Part shown: one piece after another, positions 1 through 8,689 of the stretch | Layout of the letters: the number at the start of each line of letters is the position of its first letter | Numbering within the stretch: position 1 is the first letter of the stretch | Source: Streptomyces cupreus | GTDB lineage: Bacteria > Actinomycetota > Actinomycetes > Streptomycetales > Streptomycetaceae | Direction: 5' to 3' | Assembly: GCF_014257025.1 (NCBI RefSeq) | Contig: NZ_JACMSF010000046.1 | Span: 1-64,000, forward strand | DNA: 64,000 bases | Notes under the pieces: model-generated | Told to the model about the DNA's origin: nothing | The model's database searches: none | Seen by the model: the letters and a program-made list of their open reading frames with translations, nothing else | Translations under genes and position numbers: made by a program

Positions 1-645
1 CCCATGATCGGCCAGACGATGATCAACGTAAAGGTATCCGGTGCCCGTACCCGTCTGTCGACGTTCCTGGCCGGTGCGTTCCTGATGGTGCTGTGCATCG
101 TCTTCGGCCCGGTCGTCTCCGACATCCCCATGGCTGCCCTGGTCGCCGTCATGATCATGGTGTCGTTCGCCACCTTCGACTGGCACTCGATCGCGCCGAA
201 GACACTGAAGCGGATGCCGGCCGGGGAGATCACCGTCATGGTGATCACCGTCGCGTGCGTGGTCGCCACGCATAACCTCGCCATCGGTGTCGTCGTCGGC
301 TCCCTAACCGCCATGGTTATTTTTGCCAAGCGCGTCGCACACCTCGCCGAGGTCACCGCCGTCACCGACCCCGAGGGCACAACGGTCGTCTACCGGGTGA
401 CGGGCGAACTGTTCTTCGCCTCCTCCAACGACCTCGTCGGACAGTTCGACTACGCGGGCGACCCCGATAGGGTCGTCATCGACCTGTCCGCGGCTCACAT
501 CTGGGACGCCTCCTCCGTCGCCGCCCTGGACGCCATCGAGACCAAGTACGCCCAGCGCGGCAAGACCGTCGAGATCACCGGTCTGAACAAGCCGAGCGCC
601 CAGATCCACGAGAAGCTCAGCGGCGAACTCGCCGGCAGCCACTGA
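1..645 (+). CDS. SulP-family anion transporter with STAS domain, 3' part
   Basis: The frame is open from the left window edge, so only the C-terminal part (about 214 residues) is present. It starts in hydrophobic segments typical of the SulP (sulfate permease, SLC26-like) membrane domain, including VALVAVMIMVSF-like and VITVACVVAT-like stretches. After about residue 115 comes a soluble STAS domain (beta strand VVYRVTGELFFASSND, then VVIDLSAAHIWDASSVAALD). Family knowledge: these are secondary inner-membrane transporters of sulfate, bicarbonate or other anions, with STAS as a regulatory domain. The substrate cannot be told. It converges with the PucR-type gene, with only 34 bp between the stops. 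Confidence 0.85.
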   Translation, partial: PMIGQTMINVKVSGARTRLSTFLAGAFLMVLCIVFGPVVSDIPMAALVAVMIMVSFATFDWHSIAPKTLKRMPAGEITVMVITVACVVATHNLAIGVVVGSLTAMVIFAKRVAHLAEVTAVTDPEGTTVVYRVTGELFFASSNDLVGQFDYAGDPDRVVIDLSAAHIWDASSVAALDAIETKYAQRGKTVEITGLNKPSAQIHEKLSGELAGSH

Positions 646-679
646 GCAACCGTGCGCCGGGTGGCTGCCGTGAGAGAGA

Positions 680-1867
680 TCAGTCGGCAGGCTGGAGGGG
701 GCGTGACGGCCAGTCGAGGAGACGGGCGCCGAGTACGGCGGTTTGCAGGATGTACCGCTGGTCGGGATCGGCCGGGTCGTGGCCGGTGAGTTGGCGGATG
801 CGGGTGAGCCGGTAGGTGATTGTACGAACGCTCAGTCCGAGTCGCCGCGCGGTGGCGGTGTTCAGGCAGCCAGTGGCGAAGTATGCGGTCAGGGTCTCCA
901 GGAGTGCCTTGGGTCCGCCGCGTGCGTCTTCGAGGCCGCCGAGGGCGGTGGCCACCAGGTCGGTGATGGCGGCCCGGTCTCTGCCGAGGACCTGGAAGAC
1001 GAGCAGGTCGGAGGCGTGTATGAGCGGGGGGCTCAGACCGAGCTGGGTTGCGAGGTCGAGGGCGCTGCGTGCTTCCTGGTAGGAGCGGACGATGCCGCTG
1101 GGCCCGGGCCGCGGGCGGCTGACGGCGATCCGGCACTGCTCGTCGACAGCGTGGCGCACGGCGGTGGCGAAGAAGTCGGGAACATCCTGCACCGCGCCGG
1201 GCGAGACGCACACGAGCAGGCTGTCCTTGGTGGTGATCAGTACGTTCCCTGTGCTGAACCGGGAGGTCAGCGCCTCTTCGACATAGCGGGTCGTGTCGTC
1301 GCCCGCCCCGACGGGGCTGTCGGCCCGGGCGACGGCCACGCTGTGCGGTCCGACGAGCCGCAGCCCGAACCGTTCGGCCCGCTCGGCAAGACGACCCAGG
1401 TCGGTTCGGCCGTCGAGGAGGTCGTCGACGAACTCCCGCCGCATCGCCTCTTCACCTCGGACGGCTGCCCGGTGAGCGGTCTCGTAGCCCTGGGTCAGCG
1501 CCACCGTCGCATCGCCGATCGCTTTGATCAGAGCGGAACCGACCTCCCTCAGATCCTCGGGCGCCAGCACCTGCTGGGAGTCCGACAGGTCCGTCCAGAT
1601 CCGGCAGACCGAGCCGAGATACTCGGCCACCAGGAACCGTAGGGCCGTTCCGCGGGCGGCAGCCGCCGCAGCGAGCTGCCGTAGCTCCTCAAGATCCTCC
1701 TCGGGCAGTCCCCGCTTGTTGAGAGAGGCGTCGGCGAGCCGTTTCAGGTGGCGGTGCATGTCCCCCGGCGGGGGTTCGTTCTCCGCCGCGGTCTCGGCAT
1801 CCAGTGCGGGGACTGCGGCAGCTGGTGCCACCGGACCCGCATCTTGGGGACGCCTCCTCGTCGGCAT
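680..1867 (-). CDS. PucR/CdaR-type transcriptional regulator
   Basis: This 395-residue protein has a GGDEF-like/PucR middle region and a C-terminal helix-turn-helix (roughly residues 330-370, GCLNTATARRLGLSVRTITY, then RLTRIRQLTG), which is the HTH_30 signature of PucR/CdaR activators. The first 35 residues are Pro/Ala-rich and of low complexity. The family usually senses a small metabolite and controls purine, sugar-acid or amino-acid catabolism; nothing here shows the ligand. It is divergent from the NfeD-like gene and separated by about 145 bp that should hold both promoters. Function beyond DNA binding is not assigned. Confidence 0.85.
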   Translation of the reverse strand: MPTRRRPQDAGPVAPAAAVPALDAETAAENEPPPGDMHRHLKRLADASLNKRGLPEEDLEELRQLAAAAAARGTALRFLVAEYLGSVCRIWTDLSDSQQVLAPEDLREVGSALIKAIGDATVALTQGYETAHRAAVRGEEAMRREFVDDLLDGRTDLGRLAERAERFGLRLVGPHSVAVARADSPVGAGDDTTRYVEEALTSRFSTGNVLITTKDSLLVCVSPGAVQDVPDFFATAVRHAVDEQCRIAVSRPRPGPSGIVRSYQEARSALDLATQLGLSPPLIHASDLLVFQVLGRDRAAITDLVATALGGLEDARGGPKALLETLTAYFATGCLNTATARRLGLSVRTITYRLTRIRQLTGHDPADPDQRYILQTAVLGARLLDWPSRPLQPAD

Positions 1868-2013
1868 GCTCCCATTTTGCCGAAGGACGGAAAAGTGCGG
1901 GGGGTCGAGACGGCCGTGTATGTGCCGACTCGGCAGGCGTCCTGCTGGGCCGCTCGGGTAATCGGTGGGTGAAGCGCCCGCTGGAGAACCCTGCGAACAG
2001 GGGGTACTGCGCT

Positions 2014-3363
2014 GTGCCCCGAAGCCGCCTCCTCTCGTCGGCCCGGAGGGTCGCCCAGATCCTCCTGGTGACGTTGGGCTGCCTGTTCGCCGCCCCGGTC
2101 GTGAGTTCGGCGGACTCGTCGTCCGTGCTCGTGATGCGGATCGACTCCACCATCACGCCGGTCGCCGCCGATCACCTTGAGGAAGGAGTACGCACCGCCG
2201 AGCGGGACGGACACGAGGCGCTCCTGGTCGAGATGGACACCCCGGGCGGGCTGTTCCAGTCGACCAGGGAGATCGTTCAGGACGTCCTCGCCTCCGATGT
2301 CCCGGTCATCGTGTACGTCACCCCGTCCGGAGCGCGAGCGGCATCGGCAGGCGCGTACATCGCGCTGTCTGCACACATCGCCGCCATGACGCCGGGCACC
2401 CACATCGGGGCCGGTACGCCGGTGACGGGACAGGGTGAGGACGCGAGCGAGAAGGTGGTCAACGACGCGGTCGCCTTCGCCGTATCGATCGCCGAGCAGC
2501 GGGGGCGCAGCAGGGACTTCGCGCGGGACATAGTCCGCGAAGGCAGGTCGGTGTCCGACGAGGAAGCCCTCCGGATCAAGGTCGTCGATTTTGTATCACC
2601 GTCCCGCGATGCCCTGCTCACAGAGCTGGACGGCCGCCGTGTCGTGGTCGGCCCTCCGGACGCGGAACGTGAGGTGGTGCTGCGCACGGCCGAAGCGCAG
2701 GTCGTGGAGCACGAGCTGGGGTTCTTCGGTGAGGTGCGGCAGTTCCTGGCGAGCCCGGAGTTGGCATATCTCTTCCTCTCGATCGGCACGCTCGCCGTGA
2801 TCTACGAGCTGGCCAGCCCGGGCATGGGCTTCGCCGGTGTCATCGGAGCCATCCTGCTCGTCCTCGGCTTCGTCGCGCTCAGCGTGCTGCCCTTCAACGC
2901 CGGCGGGCTGCTGCTCCTCGCCCTGGCTGCCGCTTTGTTCGTGGCAGAGGTGCTCACTCCGGGCGTCGGCGTCTTCGCCGCGGGGGGAACTGTCTGCCTG
3001 CTGTTCGCCGGCGTGCTGATGTTCCGCGGCGAACTGGAAGTGGATCCCGCCGTGCTGTGGCCGACCGCCTTCGTGGTGGGCGGCGGCACGGTGCTCGCCG
3101 GCCGTCTGGCCTGGCGAGCCAGGAAGAAGCCGCCGACGACCGGGCACCAGGCATTTCTGGGCGAGGAGGCGGTCGTACGACGCGTCGAGGGCGCCACCGG
3201 GCAGGTGCTGCTCGAAGGGGCGTGGTGGACCGTCCGCGGCCGCGACGCCGAACTCGCCGAGGGGCAGCACGTCCGTGTGGTCGACGTCGACGGCTTGGAA
3301 CTGATCGTCGAACCCGCCGAGCCCCCACCGGGCCGCGGAACCGAACAGGAGGACAGGCCATGA
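2014..3363 (+). CDS. NfeD-like membrane serine protease (ClpP-class/SppA-like)
   Basis: This is a 449-residue long-form NfeD protein. I chose GTG 2014 because it is followed by a signal-peptide-like segment (MPRSRLLSSARRVAQILLV, then LGCLFAAPVVSSADS) and has a purine-rich stretch about 10 nt upstream. Earlier in-frame starts would run into the divergent promoter. The protease domain shows EMDTPGG (about residues 73-79, oxyanion loop) and RAASAGAY with predicted nucleophile Ser111. Lys147 is the candidate general base of a Ser-Lys dyad. Several membrane helices follow, then a C-terminal OB-fold. It overlaps the slipin gene by 4 nt; NfeD/stomatin pairs are a conserved operon in which the protease is thought to process the stomatin. 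Confidence 0.85.
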   Translation: MPRSRLLSSARRVAQILLVTLGCLFAAPVVSSADSSSVLVMRIDSTITPVAADHLEEGVRTAERDGHEALLVEMDTPGGLFQSTREIVQDVLASDVPVIVYVTPSGARAASAGAYIALSAHIAAMTPGTHIGAGTPVTGQGEDASEKVVNDAVAFAVSIAEQRGRSRDFARDIVREGRSVSDEEALRIKVVDFVSPSRDALLTELDGRRVVVGPPDAEREVVLRTAEAQVVEHELGFFGEVRQFLASPELAYLFLSIGTLAVIYELASPGMGFAGVIGAILLVLGFVALSVLPFNAGGLLLLALAAALFVAEVLTPGVGVFAAGGTVCLLFAGVLMFRGELEVDPAVLWPTAFVVGGGTVLAGRLAWRARKKPPTTGHQAFLGEEAVVRRVEGATGQVLLEGAWWTVRGRDAELAEGQHVRVVDVDGLELIVEPAEPPPGRGTEQEDRP

Positions 3364-4148
3364 ACGCGAGCCTGGTCGGCATCATCATCGGCGCAGGCGT
3401 TCTGCTCCTGCTGCTGATGTCCGCCGTGAAGATCGTGCCCGAGTACGAGCGTGGGGTGATCTTCCGCCTCGGCCGGATCATCGGAGCCAAGGGGCCGGGG
3501 TTGTTCTTCATCATCCCCGTGGTGGACCGGATGTTCCGTGTCTCGCTGCGTACCGTGACGATGGACATCCCCCCGCAAGACGTCATCACGAAGGACAACG
3601 TCACCGTACGGGTCAACGCCGTCACCTACTTCAACGTCGTCGACCCCAACCGCTCGGTGGTCGCCATCGAGGACCACATCAAGGGAACGTCGCAGATCGC
3701 CCAGACGACGCTGCGCAGCATCCTCGGCCAGGTCGACCTGGACGAGTTGCTGGTCAACCGGGACGAGATCAACCAACGGCTCCAGCGGATCATCGACGAC
3801 GTCACCAACCCGTGGGGCGTCAAGGTGACCCTCGTCGAGGTCAAGGACGTCGAACTGCCCGAGGCCATGCGCCGGGCCATGGCCCGTCAGGCAGAGGCCG
3901 AGCGCGACCGGCGGGCCAAGGTCATCCACGCCAAGGGCGAGTTCGAGGCGGCCCAGACCCTGGCGGACGCCGCAGAACGGATCGAGGGCCACCCCGCGGC
4001 CATGCACCTGCGGATCCTGTCGACCATGGCGGAGATCTCCAGCGAGCGGAACTCCACCCTGATCTTCCCTCTGCCCATGGAGGTTCTCCGCCTCGTCGAC
4101 ATGCTCCGGCCCTCCGACGCGGCACCGGGCGCAGCCCGCACCGCGTAG
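3360..4148 (+). CDS. Slipin / stomatin-like SPFH-domain protein
   Basis: The 262-residue protein starts with one membrane helix (about residues 4-22) followed by a band-7/SPFH domain (VPEYERGVIFRLGRIIGAKG, PPQDVITKDNVTVRVNAV) and an Ala/Glu-rich coiled-coil tail (MRRAMARQAEAERDRRAKVI). The ATG lies inside the NfeD stop (ATGA overlap), so the two are translationally coupled. Family role: membrane-anchored oligomers that organise lipid microdomains. Length and domain order are normal for prokaryotic slipins. Confidence 0.9.
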   Translation: MNASLVGIIIGAGVLLLLLMSAVKIVPEYERGVIFRLGRIIGAKGPGLFFIIPVVDRMFRVSLRTVTMDIPPQDVITKDNVTVRVNAVTYFNVVDPNRSVVAIEDHIKGTSQIAQTTLRSILGQVDLDELLVNRDEINQRLQRIIDDVTNPWGVKVTLVEVKDVELPEAMRRAMARQAEAERDRRAKVIHAKGEFEAAQTLADAAERIEGHPAAMHLRILSTMAEISSERNSTLIFPLPMEVLRLVDMLRPSDAAPGAARTA

Positions 4149-4188
4149 CCGTATGGATCAGTACGTCCTCAGCTCACAGGTGATCGGC

Positions 4189-4566
4189 ATGAGCCCCTCG
4201 ATGGACGACCGGCACATCCTCGCAGAGATGGAGCGACACCTCTCCCGTGACGACCCCGAGCTGGTCGAACGGATGGACGCGTTGAACCATCAGTTCCCCG
4301 ACGACGAGAACGACTCCGGTACCCGGAACGACGAGCAACAACGGTACGACTGGCGCTGGAAGGCCATCGTGGTGTTCGCCATCGTGCTGGCGGCGGGCCT
4401 CATCCTCACGGCGATCTTCAGCAGGACACCGTCGACCGATGACAAACACGCACCGCCGTACGGCCGTGCTCCGGCTGTCTCCGTCCACACCCCGGGGCCG
4501 GGGCTTCTGGCTGCCGCTCCGGACAGCACGGGCCACCACCTGCAGAAACAGCTCCTCCATGCCTGA
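4189..4566 (+). CDS. Small DUF3040-like single-pass membrane protein
   Basis: The encoded 125-residue protein begins MSPSMDDRHILAEMERHLSR, like actinobacterial DUF3040 proteins, in which a short acidic N-terminal helix precedes membrane segments. One clear membrane helix follows (IVVFAIVLAAGLILTAIFS). The tail is Pro/Ala-rich and unstructured. I prefer ATG 4189 over ATG 4153 because AGGTG sits about 8 nt upstream. It lies 40 bp after the slipin gene and 59 bp before nhaA, so it may be co-transcribed with both. Function unknown. Confidence 0.6.
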   Translation: MSPSMDDRHILAEMERHLSRDDPELVERMDALNHQFPDDENDSGTRNDEQQRYDWRWKAIVVFAIVLAAGLILTAIFSRTPSTDDKHAPPYGRAPAVSVHTPGPGLLAAAPDSTGHHLQKQLLHA

Positions 4567-4625
4567 GCGGGCCTCCGGCTGGAAGCACTCAAGAAGGCAC
4601 GCCAGGTCATCGAAAGGTCGGCTGC

Positions 4626-5996
4626 ATGCCCCGTCGCAACCGCAGGAACCGCGCCTTCCTCGGCCGTCTCCCGCTGCCAGAGCGGGCGTTCGTGGCGGAT
4701 GCCCTGCGCACGGAGACCGTCGGCGGCGTGGTGCTGCTCGCCGCGGCCGCCGTGGCACTCGTGTGGGCCAACACGCCATGGAGCGACGCATACGAGACCG
4801 TACGGGACTTCCACTTCGGTATCGGGGCCCTCGGTCTTGACCTTTCCGTGGCCCACTGGACGGCTGACGGACTGCTGGCGTTCTTCTTCTTCGTCGCCGG
4901 TGCGGAACTCAAACGGGAACTGGTGGTCGGCGAGTTGCGTCATCCCGGCACGGCGGCACTGCCGGTGATCGCGGCGGTCTGCGGCATGGCGGTACCGGCC
5001 CTGGTCTACGGGCTCATCGCCACTGGCCTCGGCGGCACGTGGAACGGCTGGGCCGTCCCCATCGCCACCGACATCGCCTTCGCGCTGGGCGTGCTCGCGG
5101 TGATCGACACCCACCTGCCCTCCGCGCTACGTGCCTTCCTGCTGACCCTGGCCGTGGTCGACGACCTGGGTGCCATCGTCGTCATCGCTCTCTTCTACAC
5201 CTCAACCATCAATCTGGCGGCCCTCATCGGCGCCGTAGTCGGTCTCGGTCTGTTCTTCCACCTGCACGACCGACGGCGCGTGCACGGCTGGTACTGGTAC
5301 CTGCCGCTCACCCTGGTGATCTGGGGCCTGACACACGCCAGCGGCGTCCACGCCACCGTGGCCGGGGTCGCCATGGGACTGCTGCTGCGGGTGGCGGAGG
5401 ACGGCGAAAGGGGCCGACGACCGGCCGAATGGATCGCGCACTTGGTCCGCCCCGTCTCCGCCGGGGTGGCCGTCCCGCTGTTCGCCCTGTTCGCGGCAGG
5501 CGTCAGCCTCACCGGCGACACGCTGAGGAACGTGATCAGTCAACCGGAACCACTGGGCGTGGGGCTGGGCCTGGCCGCCGGCAAGGTTCTCGGCGTCTTC
5601 GGCGGCTCCTACCTCGCCGTACGCTTCACCGGAGCCCGACTCAGCCGGGACCTCGTCTGGGCGGACGTGCTGGCCGTGGCCATGCTGGCCGGCATCGGCT
5701 TCACCATCTCGCTGTTGATAGGCGAACTCGCCTACCCCGACCCCGCAGACCTCGGGCAGATCAAAGCCGCCGTCCTCCTCGGTTCCCTGACCTCCGCACT
5801 CCTGGCCGCTGTGCTGCTGCGGCTGCGCAACAACAAGTACCGGCGGCTGTACGAGGAGGAGAACCGTGACCAGAACGCCGACGGCATTCCCGACATCTAC
5901 CAACAGGCCGACCCCGTCCCCCCACGGACTGACGACCCACAGCCTCAGCATCGGGAGCGTCACGGTCGCAGGGGCGACAGATCCGTCGACACCTGA
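4626..5996 (+). CDS. nhaA: Na+/H+ antiporter NhaA
   Basis: A 456-residue multi-pass protein with the NhaA hallmarks: PIATDIAFALGVLAVID (about residues 145-161) and AVVDDLGAIVVIALF with the adjacent aspartates D179-D180 that bind Na+/H+ in the family. An early FFFFVAGAELKREL segment and a late GIGFTISLLIGELAY helix also match. The C-terminal tail of about 50 residues after LRNNKYRRLYEEENR is hydrophilic and longer than in E. coli NhaA. Expected role: electrogenic exchange of cytoplasmic Na+ for H+, giving pH and salt homeostasis. A compact hairpin follows the stop. Confidence 0.93.
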   Translation: MPRRNRRNRAFLGRLPLPERAFVADALRTETVGGVVLLAAAAVALVWANTPWSDAYETVRDFHFGIGALGLDLSVAHWTADGLLAFFFFVAGAELKRELVVGELRHPGTAALPVIAAVCGMAVPALVYGLIATGLGGTWNGWAVPIATDIAFALGVLAVIDTHLPSALRAFLLTLAVVDDLGAIVVIALFYTSTINLAALIGAVVGLGLFFHLHDRRRVHGWYWYLPLTLVIWGLTHASGVHATVAGVAMGLLLRVAEDGERGRRPAEWIAHLVRPVSAGVAVPLFALFAAGVSLTGDTLRNVISQPEPLGVGLGLAAGKVLGVFGGSYLAVRFTGARLSRDLVWADVLAVAMLAGIGFTISLLIGELAYPDPADLGQIKAAVLLGSLTSALLAAVLLRLRNNKYRRLYEEENRDQNADGIPDIYQQADPVPPRTDDPQPQHRERHGRRGDRSVDT

Positions 5997-6023
5997 GCAT
6001 CCGGTGGGTGATCCCCCCTGTCC

Positions 6024-6040
6024 GGGAACGCAGCGTTCCC
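6024..6040 (+). terminator. Hairpin after nhaA
   Basis: Perfect 8-bp inverted repeat GGGAACGC / GCGTTCCC with a single-base centre, 27 nt after the nhaA stop. There is no T-run, which is usual for high-GC terminators. It is too short to be certain. Confidence 0.35.
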
Positions 6041-6157
6041 CGTCCCTTGCTCTCACGGAGCGACACTGAGGGTGGGCGGACCCCGAGCCGTCCCTCGGGC
6101 GGCCCGGCGAATGGGTTTCGGCGGAGGAGCATCTGCCCCGTCCCCCTGGAGAAGGCG

Positions 6158-6380
6158 ATGAACGGCTCGGTACGGATGGGACGAGTCATCGGGGTGCCGC
6201 TGCGCATCCACTGGACCGTGCCGCTGCTCGTGATGCTTTTCGGATACAGCCTGGGCAGTCACATGCTCCCGGCCGGCGTTCCGGACCAACTCAACCCTTC
6301 GGCCCAGGAGATGCTCCTGACAGGTGCCCTGTGCCCTACCGGCGCAGAGCCGCTCCGAGCTGCGCTGGTGTGCCCCCTTT
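6158..6380 (+). pseudogene. Truncated M50 (site-2-like) protease, N-terminal fragment
   Basis: After a good ribosome site (GGAGAAGG) the frame begins MNGSVRMGRVIGVPLRIHW, then TVPLLVMLFGYSLGSH. This is the usual N-terminus of actinobacterial M50 zinc metalloproteases with CBS domains (Rv2625c type). After about 40 residues the match is lost, and no HEXXH motif or other membrane segments follow, so only the start of the gene remains. The break comes just before the nested inverted repeat at 6383-6461. Start signal and first helix look intact, so a useless short peptide may still be made. Confidence 0.6.
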
Positions 6381-6382
6381 GC

Positions 6383-6461
6383 GGACGCTGTTGGCTGATT
6401 CGGCCCTGCCGAGCCGACGCTCGGCGGGGCAATTCAGGGGCCGAATCAGCCAACAGCGTCC
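6383..6461. repeat. 24-bp perfect inverted repeat with nested hairpin
   Basis: The arms at 6383-6406 and 6438-6461 are perfect reverse complements (24 bp, GGACGCTG outermost). The 31-nt centre contains a second perfect stem, GCCGAGC/GCTCGGC, around the loop CGAC. It lies between the truncated M50 fragment (plus strand) and the end of the decayed DUF3500 gene (minus strand). It could be a strong bidirectional terminator or the remains of a small palindromic mobile element. No target-site duplication was found by eye. Confidence 0.75.
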
Positions 6462-6542
6462 TTGAGCAGGTGCGGCCCACCACGGTGACTCGGGCCGAGC
6501 CGAGTGTGACGGTAGACCGGCTCGGTGGTCACGCCGACGGTG

Positions 6543-7530
6543 TCATCGGTGGTGCGATGACGTCAGGTAGTGCTGCCTGAGGAGTTCCTTTCCGTAGTCG
6601 TTACCGTTGGGGGTCCGTATGATCGAGTGGACGTGCAGCTGGGTCGGGGAGCCGCCCTGGGTCGCGCCGTCGGCGCCTGCCAGCGGTCCCGGATCCTGAC
6701 AGTCCACCTCGATCCACCCGACCGGGCTGTGCACCCGGACGTAGAAGGCGTCGTCGTCGCTGGTGCCGCCGGCTCAGGTGACGTACGTGTTGTCGAGGTG
6801 CTTGCGGATCTCGGCCATCCTTACCTTCGCCGCGTCGGCCTTGGCACGGCCGACGAACGCCTCCGCGATGCCAAGGAGCTTGTTTCTTCTGAGCGGCGGT
6901 CAAGACGTTGCCGCGGATGCCGGTGTACTCCTGGACTGTGTTGTCGGAGAACGCGCCCGCCTTCATGGACTCGTTGGACTTGGTGGAGGACTCGATGGCG
7001 ACGGCCTGCTGGGCCTCGGTGAGCGAGTTGATGAAGGCGAGGGACGAGACGACCTCCTCGTGGCACACGGTCACGGTCTCGCCGTCGATCTCCATGGAAG
7101 TCGGTTCGGACCCCCAGAAGCAGGGGCTCATCACGACCTGGCTGCCAAGGACGAAGTAGTTGATGACAAGGTGATGACCCGTCGAACTGGAAGCCCCAGG
7201 GCTCGGTCGCCGACGGGGTGCCCATGACGGTCCAGTAGAAGGCGTCCTCGTTGAAGGCGTCGGTGTTGTTGATCGCCTCACCCGCCGCCTGGTTGATCCG
7301 GCGGATCTTCTCGGTGGTCTCCAGGCCGTCCGCGCTGAGCGCGGAACTTCAACAGGGCGGTACCCAGGGTCTTTTGATTGTCAGTCAGATAAGCGAGGGA
7401 GACGCCCTGGCGCTCGTAGGAATCGATGTTGCTCCACATGCGCCACTCGGTGGAGTGGACGGTGAACTGCGTCGACGTCTTCTGGTCGTCGGTGAGCCCG
7501 TCCAGGAAGGCGTTCGCGGCGGAGACGACC
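6543..7530 (-). pseudogene. Degraded DUF3500-domain protein
   Basis: Pieces of one protein occur in order on the minus strand but in changing frames. The pieces in order are SAANAFLDGLTDDQKTSTQF and WRMWSNIDSYERQGVSLAYL; MGTPSATEPWGFQFDG; HHLVINYFVLGSQVVMSPCF and MEIDGETVTVCHEEVVSSLA; and WIEVDCQDPGPLAGADGATQ with SIIRTPNGNDYGKELLRQHY at the end. I recognise these as DUF3500, a family of unknown function. At least four frame changes are needed to read through, so the gene is dead unless the sequence has local errors. Its start abuts the broken permease gene upstream. Confidence 0.65.
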
Positions 7531-7539
7531 GGGGGGCCA

Positions 7540-8362
7540 GGGGCAGCACGACCAGGGAGTTGCGGGTCGCGCCGGTGAAGACGATCGCCCGCCCGGCACC
7601 GGCATCGAGGCGAAACAGCTTGGCCACTGCCTTCCCTGCGAAGGTCACCACCAGCAGGAACAGGACGTAGAAAGGGATGACAACGGCCCACCGGTCAGGT
7701 TGTCGTCGAGTTGGGGATCTGGGAGTGACCACGGTCAGCAAGATCGCGGCCATCAGCGGAACTGTCGTGGTGGTCGCCGCGTCGGAGAACTTCTGCCCGG
7801 CCGGCCAGAGTGCGGACCACGCTTGCAGGGCCCAGGCGAGGGCGAGCGGGATGACGATCAGGAAGGCGAAGGCTTCGAGGAATGGGCTTGCCTCGACGAT
7901 GTCGGCCAGCTCGGAGCCCATGAACATGTACAGGAACAGCGGCAGCAACAGCATCTGAGCCACGAGCAGCAGCGGGGTCGCGGCCAGCAGGCGGCGACTG
8001 GAGCCGCCGGCCAGCCCGGAAAAGACGATCACGTAGTCCACGCACGGGCACAGCAGGACCAGCAGGACCCCGACCTGTACGGCCGGGTCGGCGGGCAGGA
8101 ACGTGAACATCCCGGCGACGACGAGCGGCACCACTACGAAGTTCACCACCAGGGCTGCGGTGAGGAACCGGCCGTCGCGCAGCGAGCGGACCAGTTCGGC
8201 GGCCGGGACCTGGAGGAAGGTGACGAACAACAGGGTGCCGAGGACCGGGTTGATGGCGTGTTCCAGCCCTGGGCTGGCGTCCGGGTCCGCCCAGCCCAGC
8301 AGGCCGCCGACGGCCATCGCGGCGAGGTAGATCGCGACCTGGTGGTGTTCCATCCGCTCGAC
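7540..8362 (-). pseudogene. Broken ACR3/bile-acid-symporter-type arsenic permease
   Basis: The frame from GTG 8362 (or ATG 8353) encodes VERMEHHQVAIYLAAMAVGG followed by at least seven membrane helices, including PVLGTLLFVTFLQVP, LCPCVDYVIVFSGLAGG and GRAIVFTGATRNSLVVLPLA. These are features of the ACR3-like arsenite efflux permeases of the bile acid:sodium symporter superfamily. Around 7690-7740 one loop reads sensibly only in shifted frames (QIPN, QLDDNL). The last helices are missing, because at about 7540 the reading passes into the DUF3500 remnant. It therefore looks truncated and probably inactive. No arsR or arsC is nearby. Confidence 0.6.
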
Positions 8363-8689
8363 CAGGCCCTGCGGTCCCTGCTGCGACAACCCGGCTGCTC
8401 CCTCGCGCTCGTACCGTGCCGCCCGGGGGCGGTCGGCTGTCCCTCCTTTTGGGGAACAGTGCCGCTGACTGCTCACAGCGGCCGCTCAGGGGTGTGTTCT
8501 TCAGGGGCCGCTGACCGCACCCGGGGCGCGGTCCCGGCGACGATCACCTTCGCCGCCTGGCCATCGTGAGCCCGGCCGATCCATGTCCCGTGGTCGCCAT
8601 CGGGTGCCGCTGCGCGTACGGCTGGCGCGGCGACTCCTGCTCACCAGTGGTTGTGTACTCCTGGCGGCCGCGGCAGGTTCACCGTTCGA

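Noticed and set aside
6543..7530. Separate small minus-strand genes in this interval
   Set aside because: Their translations join into one DUF3500 protein when frames are shifted, so they are pieces of one dead gene.
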